Counted from the stretch's first letter, positions 26,691 through 40,020 are shown. The stretch: DNA of 64,000 nucleotides from Leptasterias polaris (GCA_037783415.1 JAZGTN010000073.1:6510001-6574000); one strand, 5' to 3'. The notes: generated by a model from the sequence alone, not told the origin. Made by a program: numbers and translations.

Positions 26691-28930
26691 AAGTCCCCTC
26701 GGAGCTAGCTAGCCACAGATAGTGTGACCTAAGAGTCATAAGACCACAACAATGCTAGAGGAAGAGTCATGGCTCGATCAAGCTGCTATGTTCATGCAGT
26801 GAAGGCCTCGACATTCTGCTGATTGAAATTTATTCAATGGGTGGTGTTCGGTATCGACTCGAGAGGGGCGTGTTCCCCGTTGTGACCCCTCCCATTTGCT
26901 GTACAAACCCAATTTAATACTGCATTCCTCAAAGACGTCCAACCAATTCAGAGGCAAAAACTTTATGCTGCAGAGGGGCTTTATGAGTTGTTGCACCAAT
27001 TATGGGGGTCCACCCACGGCATTGGACTTGAGTGTGGCGTGGTGTCGTGATGACGTTATAAAAACACACCCCAAAACATACCAACAACAGCAACAACAAC
27101 AACAGCAACAACAACAAACACCCCACTCCCCAACCAACACCCTATTAAACAAACCAACAATAAACAGACCATTGAACACTCCGACCCCTAGGGCTAGGCT
27201 ACGAGGGCCTCTTCTATTCATTAATCTTTAAAAATAAACCCTTCTAACACAACCTTGAACTTCAAAACTTAAAACATGATCAAAATCATCATTCTCTCAG
27301 CGTCCCAATCCCACGTTGGTGGGCGTTGCAGCAGAGCAGCAATTAAAACATGTTAATAATCGGTGGTTCGACCGGACAACGTTGTTCGTATGACATCATC
27401 TACGCATACAAATATAGCTCTTCAGCAAAATCGAATAACGACTAACGATTATACGGTACCATTAAATTTTATAATGATTTCTTAAAAACATGAGTCCCCC
27501 AAATTATTATTTTCTTTAAAGAAACACCTTTCTGTTTTAAAGCATGTCTTTAAAAAAAACCGCATTTACACGCGAATGGATATTGGTATGCTAATGAGGT
27601 AATGTTTATTCATGATAACTGTTTGTATGCATAATTATGATGCGAACACAAACCTCGCGTCTCGCTGATCTGGCCGTGTGTGCTGCATGTGTATTTCTCT
27701 TCGTTCGTTTGCGTGTGTTTTGATAAACAGGATTCTGCCCGATGGAAAGAAAAAGCACGCTGGACCCATAAAAATAACCACGTTTTGCCAGTGTGCAGTT
27801 CATGTTGGTAAGAAAATTTTATTAGTTCCTTTCACATTACACAATAAAGACTGTTTTAAGTCGTTTAACTTTTGCTGGTAGTGGTGAAATTCGACAATTT
27901 TCCTTGAAAACTATCCACCAACCAAGGCCGGGTGCATAGCGGGCCAACACGTTACCGAAACGTTTTGGTGTGGGGGTACCGGGGGCCCATTGTTGACCCT
28001 TGTCTGCCTTGGATAGGGTCCACTTTACCAGAGGCTAGGTTGGCTGACTTTTCCTTGCACTGCAGAGTACTGACTAACCTCAGAAAACGAATTAAAAGTC
28101 GTCAGTTTTCCTGAAATTGTAGACTTTGCATTGTCATTTTGAACAGTTTGGTAAGCAAAATACATTTCTTTGTTTGCAGTATTATTTTCAGTATGATGCA
28201 ATCTAGGTTTCATAAATTGGGATTCCCCAGTTTTCATTACACGGCTCGCGTGCAGTGCGGTCAATCATGGAGGTTGATGGGTCAATTAAGTGCGTGGTTT
28301 TACTGTGTATAAATGACTGTTCTTCATATTCATAATGATCTTAAATTCTCTAAGTAACAGTCATGCTGTTGTTGAGGTTTTGAGTTTTGTAATGTCGAGT
28401 TGGTATTCAGCAGTCGTTGTTATTGTTTTCTGCATGCTGTCACTGTGTCAGTCATGTCTGCGGTTTTGATGCCGTTTGTATACACACTGTTCAATGGCCT
28501 TGGTTTTAGAGTGAACTTTGTTGTCTTCCGCCGGGGTCGTTCGACTATGTATGCGCCATTGCAAACATTGTCATTGTTGTTGTGACTTTACTCTAGTGCC
28601 AGTGGGGTCAACTTGAGGTGCCTTTTCTTAATGAAAACACAAAACCAAGCCACAATGTGCAGTTTATGAGACAGTTGTAGAGGTTATTGTAAAGACAAAT
28701 TAAATATTCAAAGTTTGTGGTTCGTGGAATAAGCATTGAGGCAGAGACCTCTGTCCATGTTTCAACTGAGAAAAAACAAACACAACTATTAATGGTGCAC
28801 AGCTTTGAGAAATGTTTCAATAATTAATATTTGTGGATGATCTTGTATTATTTTGTATCAATATTTTAAAATGTGTATGATTATGAAGGTCACTTTAGAC
28901 AAAAGTCAATATAGTCAAGTTAGCTGTTTA
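26691..28930. other. Gene-poor region with one exon-like block
   Basis: 27734-27809 is bounded by a good acceptor (tttgataaacag) and donor (CATGTTG|gtaaga) and is locally GC-richer, but its translation matches nothing I know. It could be a 5' non-coding exon of p53 or chance. Nothing else is supported. Confidence 0.4.
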
Positions 28931-28939
28931 TGGCTCATT

Positions 28940-28991
28940 TTTTAACATCGGTCTTATCATAATGGCGACTATGATAAGACCGATGTTAAAA
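28940..28991. repeat. Perfect 22-bp inverted repeat with 8-nt loop
   Basis: Arms 28940-28961 and 28970-28991 are exact reverse complements (core TAACATCGGTCTTATCAT). The loop is ATGGCGAC. No target duplication is visible. Confidence 0.9.
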
Positions 28992-31620
28992 CTTAAATAT
29001 ATCATCTCTGATTGGGCTAAAATGTAAGCTAGTTCTTGAAAAAAAATTAGGGCTAAAAAACCTGATGCATTTAAGATTCCAATGTTTTACAGTTTCACTT
29101 TAGGGTACATGTAGTAGTAGGAGAAAAACAAATCCTTTTGTTTTTTCTTCTGTCACCGTTTTTTCCCTAAGCAAACCACATTTGGATTCAGGCCAAGAAG
29201 TTTGCACGCAACCCCTATATTTATCATCCACATTATCCATTGCTAGATGTCTGTCCAGCCTGTCATGCCTGCTCTTCATTGGAGAAACAAAACTGAATCT
29301 TCAAACTCAGTACTGTCCTGCCCGGTTTATTTACATTGTCAGTTATTGACACTTTTTGTTCTAACGGTTGTGTCGTAACTGAGTGATAAAGATGGTTTGT
29401 TTTTGTCAATGTTATTTAGCCTTTCCAAACAAAAGGAAGGAATTGTGATACATTAATAACACGCAGAAGAGACAGCTGTTGGCAAACTGCCAAGCTGCCA
29501 TTGTCAACTACAGATGTTCTTGTACGGTGGACATGTATTGCGTCATCAAAAACATTTTCAGTTTTAATTGTTTTTTGTGTTGTACTTGTTTATCAAAAGG
29601 CTTTATTGATATATTCTTTTTAAAATACAACAAAATATAAATGAGGCGCTACGCATACAATTTGGCCGGGCTTGGGTTAAACCAGTTGACAGTTACATAA
29701 CTTATAAGGGAGGTATTTTATATAATCTTAAATGGTAATCACTCCAAAATGAATTACAATAAAAACTTATAATTTGGTAACTTGATAAGAGGCACTGCAG
29801 ATGTTATTAAATTTTAACATTCTGAGAAATGATTTCCTTCTAAGGAATGTGGTTTTAGAGAAAGGGATTCAAAAAGAATTCATGCATGAATTGTTTCTCG
29901 GATTGTGTATTCCAACTACGGATTATTTTTCCTGCGTAGACATAACCGCTCCGGATTTACAGCGATATCTCAAAATCGCTACCACATTTTTAAATGAAAT
30001 TTTCACAAGTTAGTTTTTTTGTATAATAATATTTAGATTTAAAACAATCGAATGGTTCCAGAGACCAAATGTATACTTTGCCTTTAAAATTTTCACATTT
30101 GATTACTGTAAGACTATGATACTACATGTAGTCCGATGTCCTTTCAAAGTATTGTTTTCTCACTTCCCAAAATATGTGTTCTGAATGAAAGTGTCAGAGA
30201 ATGTGGCACTCATTAGTTAAAATCACTTACAAGAATGTCCAGGCAGACAAAAACTTGAAACAATTTGAGAATATTGCCATGAAAATTGTAGGCCCCCTAT
30301 TGAATTATTTCATTGAAATAATAGCCCTTTAGCTGTATGTACAATGTATGGGTTAAAGAAAGTGGTGTGCTATTACCAAATAAGATGATTAAAATTAGTA
30401 CACTTCAGTGTAATGCTTAGATTGTTTTTAGTAGTTGCCTGTTTTTAGTCAGCAAAAACTGTTCTCGGGGTGATGTTAAATCACAATTGTGCTGTCATCA
30501 TTTTAAATCTTGTCCCCTGTGTAAGATAACAAAGATGGTTGCACAATCTCACTTCAATAAAGGGGCCATACTATTTGAACATTAAGCCTTAGTTTGGTTA
30601 CATGTGGTCCGTTTTTCTAAACTATGGCTTGGGCTTAGGCTCTGTAAGTTATTTAGAAAACACTGATCGCTTTTTCTTCAGGGGTCTCAATGCGGCGGAC
30701 AGAGTAAGGGTCCATGCCGAATCTTGGTTTCTAACAGGCCCATAAATGATGGAAACATAACAAGATGACTGCTATCCGGCTACCCATTTAGTAATCTGGG
30801 ATCAAGTTTATGGCTGCTTACTGTTTGTGAAAACTATTTAATAATGGAAAAAAAATCTGTGTTTAACGCAAGCGTAATTTACAGACATCTATTTGAGCAC
30901 CTGCTTACTTTGTCAGTTACATAGGTACGACAGGAGTTCTATGCAACCAGAAAGCAGAGAATTCCATGGTAAGCATTGAGCATGGGCTTGAAATTCCTCT
31001 TTATTTTTTATTAAAGCATACTATACATTGTACAACAAATTGTCAAAGACCATACACACTTGAATATGTGACCCAACATATACATGAAATAACAAACCTG
31101 TGAAAGCTTAAAAGATAAATCGGTCATGAGAAACAGTGAAAATCCCATTATAAATTGTTACTGTTTTCAAACATCGGATTTTATCACACTGGTGATAAAG
31201 ACTATTTTGTTTTACTCATTTCCTAAAAACTATAGCATTTCAAGCAAAACAACTTCAAGGGAAGTTTTCCACCATGACCATCTTTATACCAAGTAGGCCT
31301 AAGTTTATGTACAAATATGTGAACATTTATATTTTTACTCTTACCAATGTTACATACACCCTTTAATAAGTCAATTATCAAGAGCACAGGAAATAACTAC
31401 CAGCATGTTTTGTTGTTTGTACACTCTATTTATCTCATATTGTGGAAGTTGTCACCTGTGTGTGAAGAACCATCTCCTCATGTCATTTTAACACAAGTTG
31501 GCAACTCACCAGCTATTGGTCTAGCCCATTAAAACAGAGGTACACATGTGAGAAGAATAGAGAAAGGGATGTGATAGAGCATGGAGGTAGAAAATAAAAT
31601 CAGTAAAGCTACATGTACCT
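28992..31620. other. Intergenic, MITE-bearing
   Basis: 29787-30090 is a copy of the element family ending GTATACTTTGCCTTTAA, and contains the palindrome AATTCATGCATGAATT. 31060-31370 is a copy of the family sharing AAATAACAAACCTGTGAAA. No coding exon is seen. Confidence 0.65.
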
Positions 31621-31624
31621 GTAT

Positions 31625-31806
31625 AATTACTCAATTCATCAAAGGTCATTAATAATAATCTCGGTTGCGCCATTTTGGGGGTCAATGTCCCTGTGTGATA
31701 GGATTGAATATTTTCAATTACTCAATTCATCAAAGGTCATTAATAATAATCTCGGTTGCGCCATTTTGGGGGTCAATGTCCCTGTGTGATAGGATTGAAT
31801 ATTTTA
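31625..31806 (+). repeat. Near-perfect 91-bp tandem duplication
   Basis: Copies 31625-31715 and 31716-31806 are identical over about 90 bases. Each contains GCGCCATTTTGGGGGTCAAT, which includes a YY1-like CGCCATTTT. Confidence 0.95.
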
Positions 31807-31974
31807 GGCACAGGAGCATTTAAGCGTAATTTGACTACCAAAATGGGGAACATGGGCATCCCATCCCGTGTACACCTGTTTCTGAAATATTGACCCTTTA
31901 CACTGTCAGTTTAGGAGGGTTGCAAGGGGTCAACACCCTCTTGCCCCTCCCATGATATTTTTAAGTCAACAGCA

Positions 31975-32235
31975 GTCAGGTTGGTGTAGTGGTATCTTGC
32001 CTCGCCTTCCACCTATGGGACCCCGGTTCGAATCCCACCTGGGGCACTATGTGGATTGGGTTTTTCAGTCCCTGCCTGATTGCGTGGGTTTTCCCTGGAA
32101 TAATTCTCTGGGGTTTTCCTCCCACATCTAAAACTGAAACTTCCTTCTTTGTCTTCTCTCTTCCTATCTCATCCTGTTATTGGCGCTAAAATGCTGTTGG
32201 ATGTGTAATAAAATAAAATAAAAAAATAAAAAAAT
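31975..32235 (+). mobile_element. tRNA-derived SINE (Gly-like head)
   Basis: The head reads GGTTGGTGTAGTGGTATC and contains a B-box GGTTCGAATCCC. The body is pyrimidine-rich and the tail AATAAAATAAAATAAA. It belongs to a different family from the Leu-like SINEs. Confidence 0.75.
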
Positions 32236-33237
32236 AGTTATTATTTGGATTGGAGGTGATGATGATTGTGACCATTCTGCCACCCATATTATCACCTTGT
32301 AATAAACACTTAATATTGTACCTGGAAAAAAAGTCGTTACCATACCAAACCAAGTTCTTTACATGCTAAAACAACAGGGCGAGTGTTGAGCTCAAGAAAA
32401 GGTCGGACTTGACACATTTTGATTTATTACATACCATGTTTAATTTATGGGATCCAATTTGATAAATTATGATTTATTGAAACAGCATTTTGAATGACAG
32501 TTTTAGTACTTGGATAAAGCAGGATTACATATTTCCGATGCCATTCAATGTCCAACCACTGTACAAATATGTAGGCCTACTATTTTGTATCATGTCTTAT
32601 CATTTGAATGCACCAACCATCGGTTTTCACTGAATACGTTTAAATTCAAATCCTCTAGTTTTACGTAAACACATCAGCCTCGGCCAATGAAATCAGAAAA
32701 GTTGATAGTCAACTGTTCAATATGTCTGGAGTGTATGGAAAATAGACCTACATATGTACAAGTTTTGGAGAATCACACACTGACAGTTTAGGCGAAGTAA
32801 AACAAAACCAGATGATCGTATTTGCCTCCATCCTTTTTTTATATTTTTGAAGCCCATCCTTAAAAATTGCTTTGTGTGTGTCCCGAAAAAGATGACACTT
32901 TTTCAAGTACTTTTGCTTCATCTTGGCGCATTCTTTAAATGATTGATTTAACGTAGCCATATTTTAGACAAGTTACTACAAATCAAGCAAAGTTTTAGTC
33001 TGGCTCTCCCTTCCCCCCTGGAAAAAAATAGTAAACAAAAAGTTTAAAGGCCCTCAAACTCCTCGTTTTGAAAAAAAAACAAAAAAACAGGACGATCAGC
33101 TGGTGTACATTTTTTATTTTGTCTCTCATCCCTTTTTTTGTGGGTACATATATCTTGGATGTTTTGCAGTACATGTACACTCATAATTTGCTTTGGTTCG
33201 CTCTTCAGCATGAAATAACAAATAATTTCGGGATGAA
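32236..33237. other. Intergenic, nothing recognised
   Basis: AT-rich sequence without a supported exon, SINE head or clear inverted-repeat element. Confidence 0.6.
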
Positions 33238-33330
33238 CAAAGGCAAATTGACTAAGCTGGGACTTGAACCTGTGACCTTCGGGTTAATGTGAAGGCACTC
33301 TACCAACTCAGCTATCTAGCCCTGTGTTGG
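33238..33330 (-). mobile_element. tRNA-like SINE fragment (minus)
   Basis: On the minus strand it reads GGCTAGATAGCTGAGTTGGT and then GGTTCAAGTCCC, a tRNA-like A box and B box. The same head is on the plus strand at 63544-63612. Neither keeps a clean cloverleaf, so I do not call a functional tRNA. Confidence 0.65.
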
Positions 33331-36300
33331 CTTTCTCCCTATTTTTGTAAATCTTTGTTCGGGGGTTGAAATAAAAAATACATTGATCAGGCGTATAAGT
33401 AATTCATACAAAATGCACTAGGCCAATTGTGTTTGCTTGTGGAACATTCTATCCATGGTCTATCCAACCCTTTAATTGTAATTAATGAACTAATCTATCA
33501 CCAAGTTAGTGTTCTGCATGAGCTGCAATGGGCCGTTCCATCCTCACAACTTGTGTACATACTGTGCATACAATAGGTTACTTAGCATTAAATTGACAGC
33601 ATTCTTGGCATTGTGTATTAACGGGGGTAGTGGACAGGTAGCCAGGTTTCAGCAGCAGTTGGTGTAACGAACAGTATGTGGGCTTTCGGAGCAATGTGCA
33701 CTTATGTGCGTTTGTTGGTGAACTTGATTATATTGTGGACGCTTGTGTAATATTTGCAGTCGTTTATTGGATGTTGACTTGCCTTAGACTGGAATTAATG
33801 CTACAGGTAAGATTATCATTGTATGATTAAGTTTATGATGGGTACAAAAGCAGTAAACTATGCAAATAGACTACAGTAGCATGCCTGATGCTGCATTCCT
33901 AAAAGGGCAAGGGCACCAAGGTGTTTGCACCTCTTTGAGGAAATTGTAAATTTCTATTTGAACATTTCAAGGGGCACCAAGGCAATGACCAAGAGCATCA
34001 AAACAATTGCCTTTGTTGTCTTTGTGACTATAAGGGCCCAATTTCATAGAGCTGCTTAAGCACAAAAAGTAGCTAAGCACAATAAAATATTGCTTACCGG
34101 AATAAGGTTACCAGCCAAACTGCCATGTCACATGTACAATTTGTGACTGGTATCCTACTCATTTGTGTTTAGCGGGAAAATGTGAAGCAGTATTTTCTGC
34201 TCAAGCAGCTCTATGAAATTGGGCCCAGGCCTGGACTACATGTAGAGGCAAATTTGTAGGAGTTGTTTTTTGTAGTTAGAGGGGAATGCCATGTTGTACC
34301 AGATGTTTTGATTCTTGTCTTGTACAAACATTTCTGGTTCAGTAAAAATATTGATCTCAAGCCCTGCAGTCTTGTGGATTTTTCTCCCCAAATCGAGCCC
34401 TGGGTATTGTTTTGTGAAGCTTTGGCTTTTGATTTCAAACAGAAATTGTAGGAACCTGGAAACATCCACATGAGCACTGAATACACATTTTACTTGGAAG
34501 TTTTGCAAAGGTTCTGATACAAAAATGTAATACCTACATGATACAGGTCAAGCAGTCAAGCGCACCAGGGAAAGCTCTGGTGTTTCTTATCAGCAGAGTG
34601 TTGGTTCGAGTCCCGATATTGACACTTTCTGCTTTGTCCTTCTGATGGGGTGTAAAGCCGTAGATCCCATGTGATGTGTAATGCACGAAAAATAACCCAG
34701 TACACTTATTTTTAAGAGAAGGGGTTAGGTCGCCTTTGTGTTTCTGGCACGGTAGGCTAAGTTTTTGCCACAGAACCTTGTAAACTGTAACAAGGTGCTG
34801 CATGTATTAACCCTCCTACTGTTCACAACATTTTCAAGTGAGTTGACCAACCATTTGAAACCATTCAACTGCCAAAGTTGTGTATGGTGGCACAACTGTG
34901 CACAGAACTAACTGTGTACTGTGTATGCATTCCCTCATGGTATCATATTGCAAGGCTGGCATAGCTTATCTATCATTCAAAACCACAGTGAATGGTATTG
35001 AATGGTCAGACAGCAAGAGGGTTAATGTATGTAAAATATGTGTAAGTCATAAACATGTACATTGCAACCAAAGCCCTGCGTATCTGTGTGAATAGTGCTA
35101 TAAGAACCAGGTGTTTTTAATAGTATTGTTATTGCCAAAACATTCTGCGCTTACGACCCACAGAATCACACGCTTTACATGATACCGTAAGCACAGATTT
35201 TCATTGGTACGCAGCCAGGAGCATCATGTAAATGGGCACTGATTCATGCAATTGGGTCCAGTCCAAATTGCATCTAGAGCTGCTCAGCAGAAAATAATGA
35301 CTTAGCAAATTTCTTTGCAAAGCAAAACAATGAGTGGGGTACCAGTGGTAACAATTTACCTGGTAACCCGCACAATTGATTAGTGCTTAGCAAGTGTACG
35401 TATGCTTCCACTATACCATGACTACAGACTTCATGAAAAATTGGGCTTGGATAGCATTTTGTAGTGCGTGTCATTTTGCGTTTTGCCTTGCACTTCAGAG
35501 CAGCTACAATGAGCCAATCTATGAAAAAATCTCTTATTGTACTTTCCCCATTCCACTCGACAGCAGGGCAAGTTCTGAACCAAGCAGGAAAAGTTCTTAT
35601 TATTGGGAATTAAAATCTACTGAGAATTAAGTAGATATTATCACCTTGTAATAACAGCAAACCATGTCAGTCCCCTCCTTAACCTTCCTCAAATTTCATC
35701 TGATTGCAATCAGGAATATCTCCAAACAGTTAAAATTAAGAACCCATTGTCTACAGTTGAATAAACGGGAGTCTTCACTGAGCAAATTGACTAAGACCTG
35801 CTCTGCTGGCGTGATCCATTTTCAGGGATAGAGGAACGCTTGTCTCTATACCTGACAACAAGGAGTCTCTGTTACGCATGACCTTTAAGCTAGGGGTACC
35901 TTGTGGATTGAATTGTAAAAAGGTGGAAATGAAAATTTGCAGACTGCAATTTCCATTCTTACATTTTTACAATCTATTTGAGTGCCCATTGTAATGTTCT
36001 AGGTATTGTTGTAACAGAGTACATGTAGGTGCACACCCCCTCCCCCCCATCCCCATGCCAACACTATACACAGGACCATAATACATGTCTTGTTAAAATC
36101 AAAATGAAATGGATAGCTATACCAAATTAAAAATTTAAAGAAAGTGGCAAAAATCTAGAGCCAGAAGTTATATACGAACAGAGTTGAATAAATCGACACG
36201 CTCACAACCCAACTTGTCATTCATCAATCAACTTAGTAAACACACAAAATCATAACAAAAAAATTCAGAATTTGCCTCACTGGAGACCTCGGATGTTGAT

Positions 36301-36815
36301 CCATGTCGTTAATCGACGTCATAAATCTCGTCACGAGATTGGAGGTCTTCAAAAAAGATTGATATGAGTTTTTTCTCTCTGGATGAGTCCACTGAGAATG
36401 AATAACCAAACGTGGTTTACTAGGAACGTACGTCTCTTTTACCCTGTGATTAAACACGAGGTAAGTACGTGCGTCATTACACGCACACACGTTGTCGAGT
36501 GCACACTGTGCCTGGAACGATTCCCGGTATCTCCAGGTACTATTGACCTTTGACCGTTTAGGGACTAATTAGAAATTCATGACACTGCACCAAATGACGC
36601 GTTGTGTAGTTGTTAAATAATTGGAACAAATGAGGGCCGTGAGATGTAGCGCAAAGGAAATTAATTTGGTTGCCAACTTATCGTAATTTGAGGAGAGATA
36701 AAGCTTAATGTCTAATGAGAACATAAAACATCTGTTTTAGTAGTTGACTTTCCGATGTAGGCTTTACCTTTTGACATTTTGAAATGAAAGTTTTTTTTTC
36801 CTTTCTGCCTTTTAC
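33331..36815. other. Intergenic with several MITEs and a SINE
   Basis: 33885-34025 is a repeat with GGGCAAGGGCACCAAGG. 34035-34228 is a palindromic AGAGCTGCTTAAGCA element with both ends intact. 34545-34800 is a decayed Leu-like SINE. 35240-35400 is another degenerate palindromic copy. 33600-33810 ends in ACAG|gtaaga and could be a non-coding exon, but there is no further support. Confidence 0.6.
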
Positions 36816-36920
36816 ATTATTTGTAACCATGGCTGCTTGGCACATGTGATCATTATTTGTAACCATGGCTGCTTGGCACATGTGATCATTATTTGTAACC
36901 ATGGCTGCTTAGCACATGTG
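36816..36920 (+). repeat. Three tandem 36-bp repeats
   Basis: ATTATTTGTAACCATGGCTG starts at 36816, 36852 and 36888. The array ends where the next SINE begins, so it may be linked to that insertion. Confidence 0.9.
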
Positions 36921-37335
36921 AATGTCGTGGCCGAGTGGTTAAGAGCACCGAACTCAAGCTCTGGTGTTTCTGATCAGCAGAGTGTGGGTTCGAATCCCAG
37001 TCGTGACATTTGTGTCCTTAAGCAAGACACTTAACCACATGCTTCGTCCTTCGGATGGGACGTAAAGCCGTTGGTCCCGTGCGTTGTGAATGCACGTAAA
37101 AGAACCCAGTGCACTTATCGAAAAGAGAAGGGGTTCGCCCCGGTGTTCCTGGTTGTGGCTGCTTAATGCGCCGTAGCACCTTGTAAACCCTTATAAGGTG
37201 CTAAATAATTGGGTCTCAGATTTTCATCACTGCAATAACCTTTCTTTCTGAAAGTATGTATATACTCAGCGCCTTGAGTACCTTGTTTGGTAGATACGTG
37301 CGCTATATAAGACTTCGATATTATATTATTATCAC
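36921..37335 (+). mobile_element. Full-length tRNA-Leu-derived SINE
   Basis: The head GTCGTGGCCGAGTGGTTAAG, the ACTCAAGCT anticodon-loop region, a long variable arm and GGTTCGAATCCC closely resemble tRNA-Leu. A long body follows and ends GCGCTATATAAG and an ATT-rich tail. It is the best-preserved copy in the window. Confidence 0.85.
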
Positions 37336-37529
37336 TTTTTGGCTAATGGTTGTTGAAGATGTATTTTTGACTAAATGTAAACACATTTTCTCTTATTATT
37401 TAATTGTCTGATCACTATTTTAACACCTGGGGATGACAGGTGGGTTTGGTTGGAGGAAGAGACCTTTCTCCTGCTACATCTTGGTCATGTTTCTTGTATC
37501 CTATATTACAAAATAATGTTAATACTATT

Positions 37530-38653
37530 CAGGCCTTGAATTACAATTTGTTTAGGGCAAGGCCATTTTTACTTTAAGGTTTTCAAAATTTTGGAGGGCA
37601 CCTAGGCCAGTAGAAAGGGCACCAAGGCCAAAATGTGAAAATAAAAAAAGCATGAAGGCCACTAAGTTATTAAACAAAATACAACCAACGGCAAACTACT
37701 TTGTTGATTCATTAAACATGCCTCTTTTATTGAATAAGTGTCCAAGATAATAATTCTTGATCCGGGGAAAAAAAGAACGTCATGCATGTCAATTAGCTGG
37801 GTTAAAAACCTCTGGCTAGATTAGAAGCAGCTAAATAAGTTGTTGCAAGTTTCCCAACCAGAAAAAATCAAACAAATATAAATAATAATCAAAAATTGAC
37901 CAGAGGTTCCCCTATGGGTGGTAAACCCAATAAAACAGTTTACATGAATATGAATATGGATTTAAATCATATCTTATTCATAAGCAAACTGTACATGATT
38001 TGTAAAAAACAAATTCTTTAAGTAATTTAAAAATAACATAATAATATAAAAGTTACCCCAAAAATAAGTTCTATTTCTTGCATTTGGCAGCAGAGTGTTC
38101 GAATTTACCTTGAAAGGATCTTTTCGCAGCATTATTAAATTATGTAGTTTAACCAGAAAAGTTTTGGACGCGATTCATTCACTAACTGGTTTTCATGTCA
38201 TGCGGTGCAACAATTCCACCAGAAGAGGGCATTCGAAACAACAGAGCGCCCTCTGTCGGTCAATGGTTTTGTTATAGATTGTTCCTTTGTTTAAAGACGT
38301 CAGGTGTTCGTGTACAACGGGTGTGTGTTTGCGGGTCGCAATAGCGTGCGTGAACATAAACAATTTACGCTACGCTACAACTTCTCTCTAGAGCGGATTG
38401 TGCTGGATATTACATTAACATAGTAACACGTCACAAGCACAAGATACATTGTCGGCTGAAAACTAAAACAAGTAAATATTTAACTTTCATTAAAAGGGCA
38501 CGACGCCAACTGGGAAAGGGCACGACGGCCAATGGGGGAAAAGGGCACGGCATTATGGTCGTGAAAAGGGTATTTTTTTGAGGGGCACCACGGCCAATTA
38601 CAAGGGCATCGACAGCACTGGCCGTCTTGGCCTCCGTGTAATTCGAGGCCTGT
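37530..38653. mobile_element. 1.1-kb inverted-repeat element (CAGGCCTTGAATTACA ends)
   Basis: The left end CAGGCCTTGAATTACA and right end TGTAATTCGAGGCCTG are inverted copies with one mismatch. Subterminal blocks repeat GGGCACGACGGCC-like words. Related fragments are at 24440-24610 and 42365-42450. No clean target duplication was found, and no transposase frame. Confidence 0.6.
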
Positions 38654-39714
38654 ATTGATTCAAATAGGGAACCAGACTATTTTTTCTTCCAGCCTCAGTT
38701 TGGTTGCAATGATCTGGGCCCAATTTCATGGCTCTGCTTACCGCCGAATTCTGCTCTTGCGGTCACCATTCTCCGCTTACCGAGCAAGCGCCGAATTTCT
38801 GCGCTAGCTGTGTAAGCGTAGAATTCCTAGTAACGTGGACTATGCAAGCGCACAAGCAAAAATTCCCTGCTAACCCACAAACTGTGCAAGTTAACATGCC
38901 TCGTCCATTTTTTGGACGTTCACATTTTTCAGACAGAAAATTTAAAAACCTTAATCATGTGGCCACCATCTTTGGTAATGTTTAGTGTTATACAATCACT
39001 GCACAATCGAGGAGGAAGACAAATATGAACTACCATGACTACATGTTTTTTCTAAACCAGTTCGTTTTTGGTAAATTTAAAAAAAGCACAAGACTTCCAT
39101 GAACTGAAAAGGAAGTGTCAGCCTGCATGCTGAACACGCTCAATTTAATTTAAGGTGTGACAAAGAAAACGCACACTTTTTGAGCAAATTGTAAAAAGAA
39201 AAATATGTATGGGAGTTGTCTGTCTTTCATTTTGCAGGCAGCATCCCCCCACCCTGGATGGGGAAAATCGAGGTACGCCGTTGGTGTCCTTGAGCATCTC
39301 TGTAGCATTGAGCTTCAGACGTGACATCATACTTGATGCAATTAATTACACAATGGAGGGTTACCCTTGACATTCAGCGTCAAAGGCAAAATTGACAGTG
39401 CAGGACAAATATTATGCTGGTTAGGGTGCTGGAAGATAGTTGTGTTTGGTGTCCAGGTAGCATAATACATTACAGTATATATCTGCAGAGGTTTTGTTTT
39501 TCCTCTTCTCTTTTTTGTTTGGTTGTTTGTGGGCCCGGGGCATGGGGGAGAGTTCTAAGGGCATGGGGTGGAGCTCTTAGGGCATGGGGTGAGGGCTTGC
39601 AATTGAAGTCAGACCTTGAACTTTGCTCTAGATGTGGCATGGTACTTTATTTTCCTGTGGCTTCTAGACTCCAGAAGACTGTTTTGGAGACCCTTACTGA
39701 AATGCACAGTTTTA

Positions 39715-40020
39715 AAATACTGAAAGAGCCTAAGCTAGGGCCTAAGCCAGAGCTTAAGCCAGAGCTTAAGCCAGAGCCTAAGCCAGGGCCTAAGGCAGGG
39801 CCTAAGCCAGGGCTTAAGCCAGAACCTAAGCCATAGCCTAAGCCAGGGCCTAAGCCAGGGCCTAAGCCAGAGCTTAAGCAAGGGTCTAAGCCAGACCTTA
39901 AGCCAGGGCCTAAGCCAGGGCATAAGCCAGGGCCTAAGCCAGGGCCTAAGCCAGAGCTTAAGCCAGGGCATAAGCCAGGGCATCAGCCAGGGCCAAAGCT
40001 TAAGCCCAAGCTCGAGCCCA
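39715..40020 (+). repeat. 12-bp minisatellite (GGGCCTAAGCCA)
   Basis: About 24 tandem copies of a 12-bp unit varying between GGGCCTAAGCCA and GAGCTTAAGCCA. Because the unit is a multiple of three, both strands stay open (KPEPKPGPKP on plus, LWLRPWLRPW on minus). This explains the long open frames here; I do not call a gene. Confidence 0.93.

Noticed and set aside
26896..27231. Frame of 111 codons with a Gln run
   Set aside because: The Gln run is a CAA/CAG microsatellite and the flanks match no family; no splice sites frame it.
36921..37000. Possible functional tRNA-Leu gene
   Set aside because: The head resembles tRNA-Leu but has mispairs and runs into a SINE body with an ATT-rich tail.
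37522..38662. 8-bp target duplication for the 1.1-kb inverted-repeat element
   Set aside because: Flanking octamers ATACTATT and TATTGATT do not match well enough, so the superfamily was left open.
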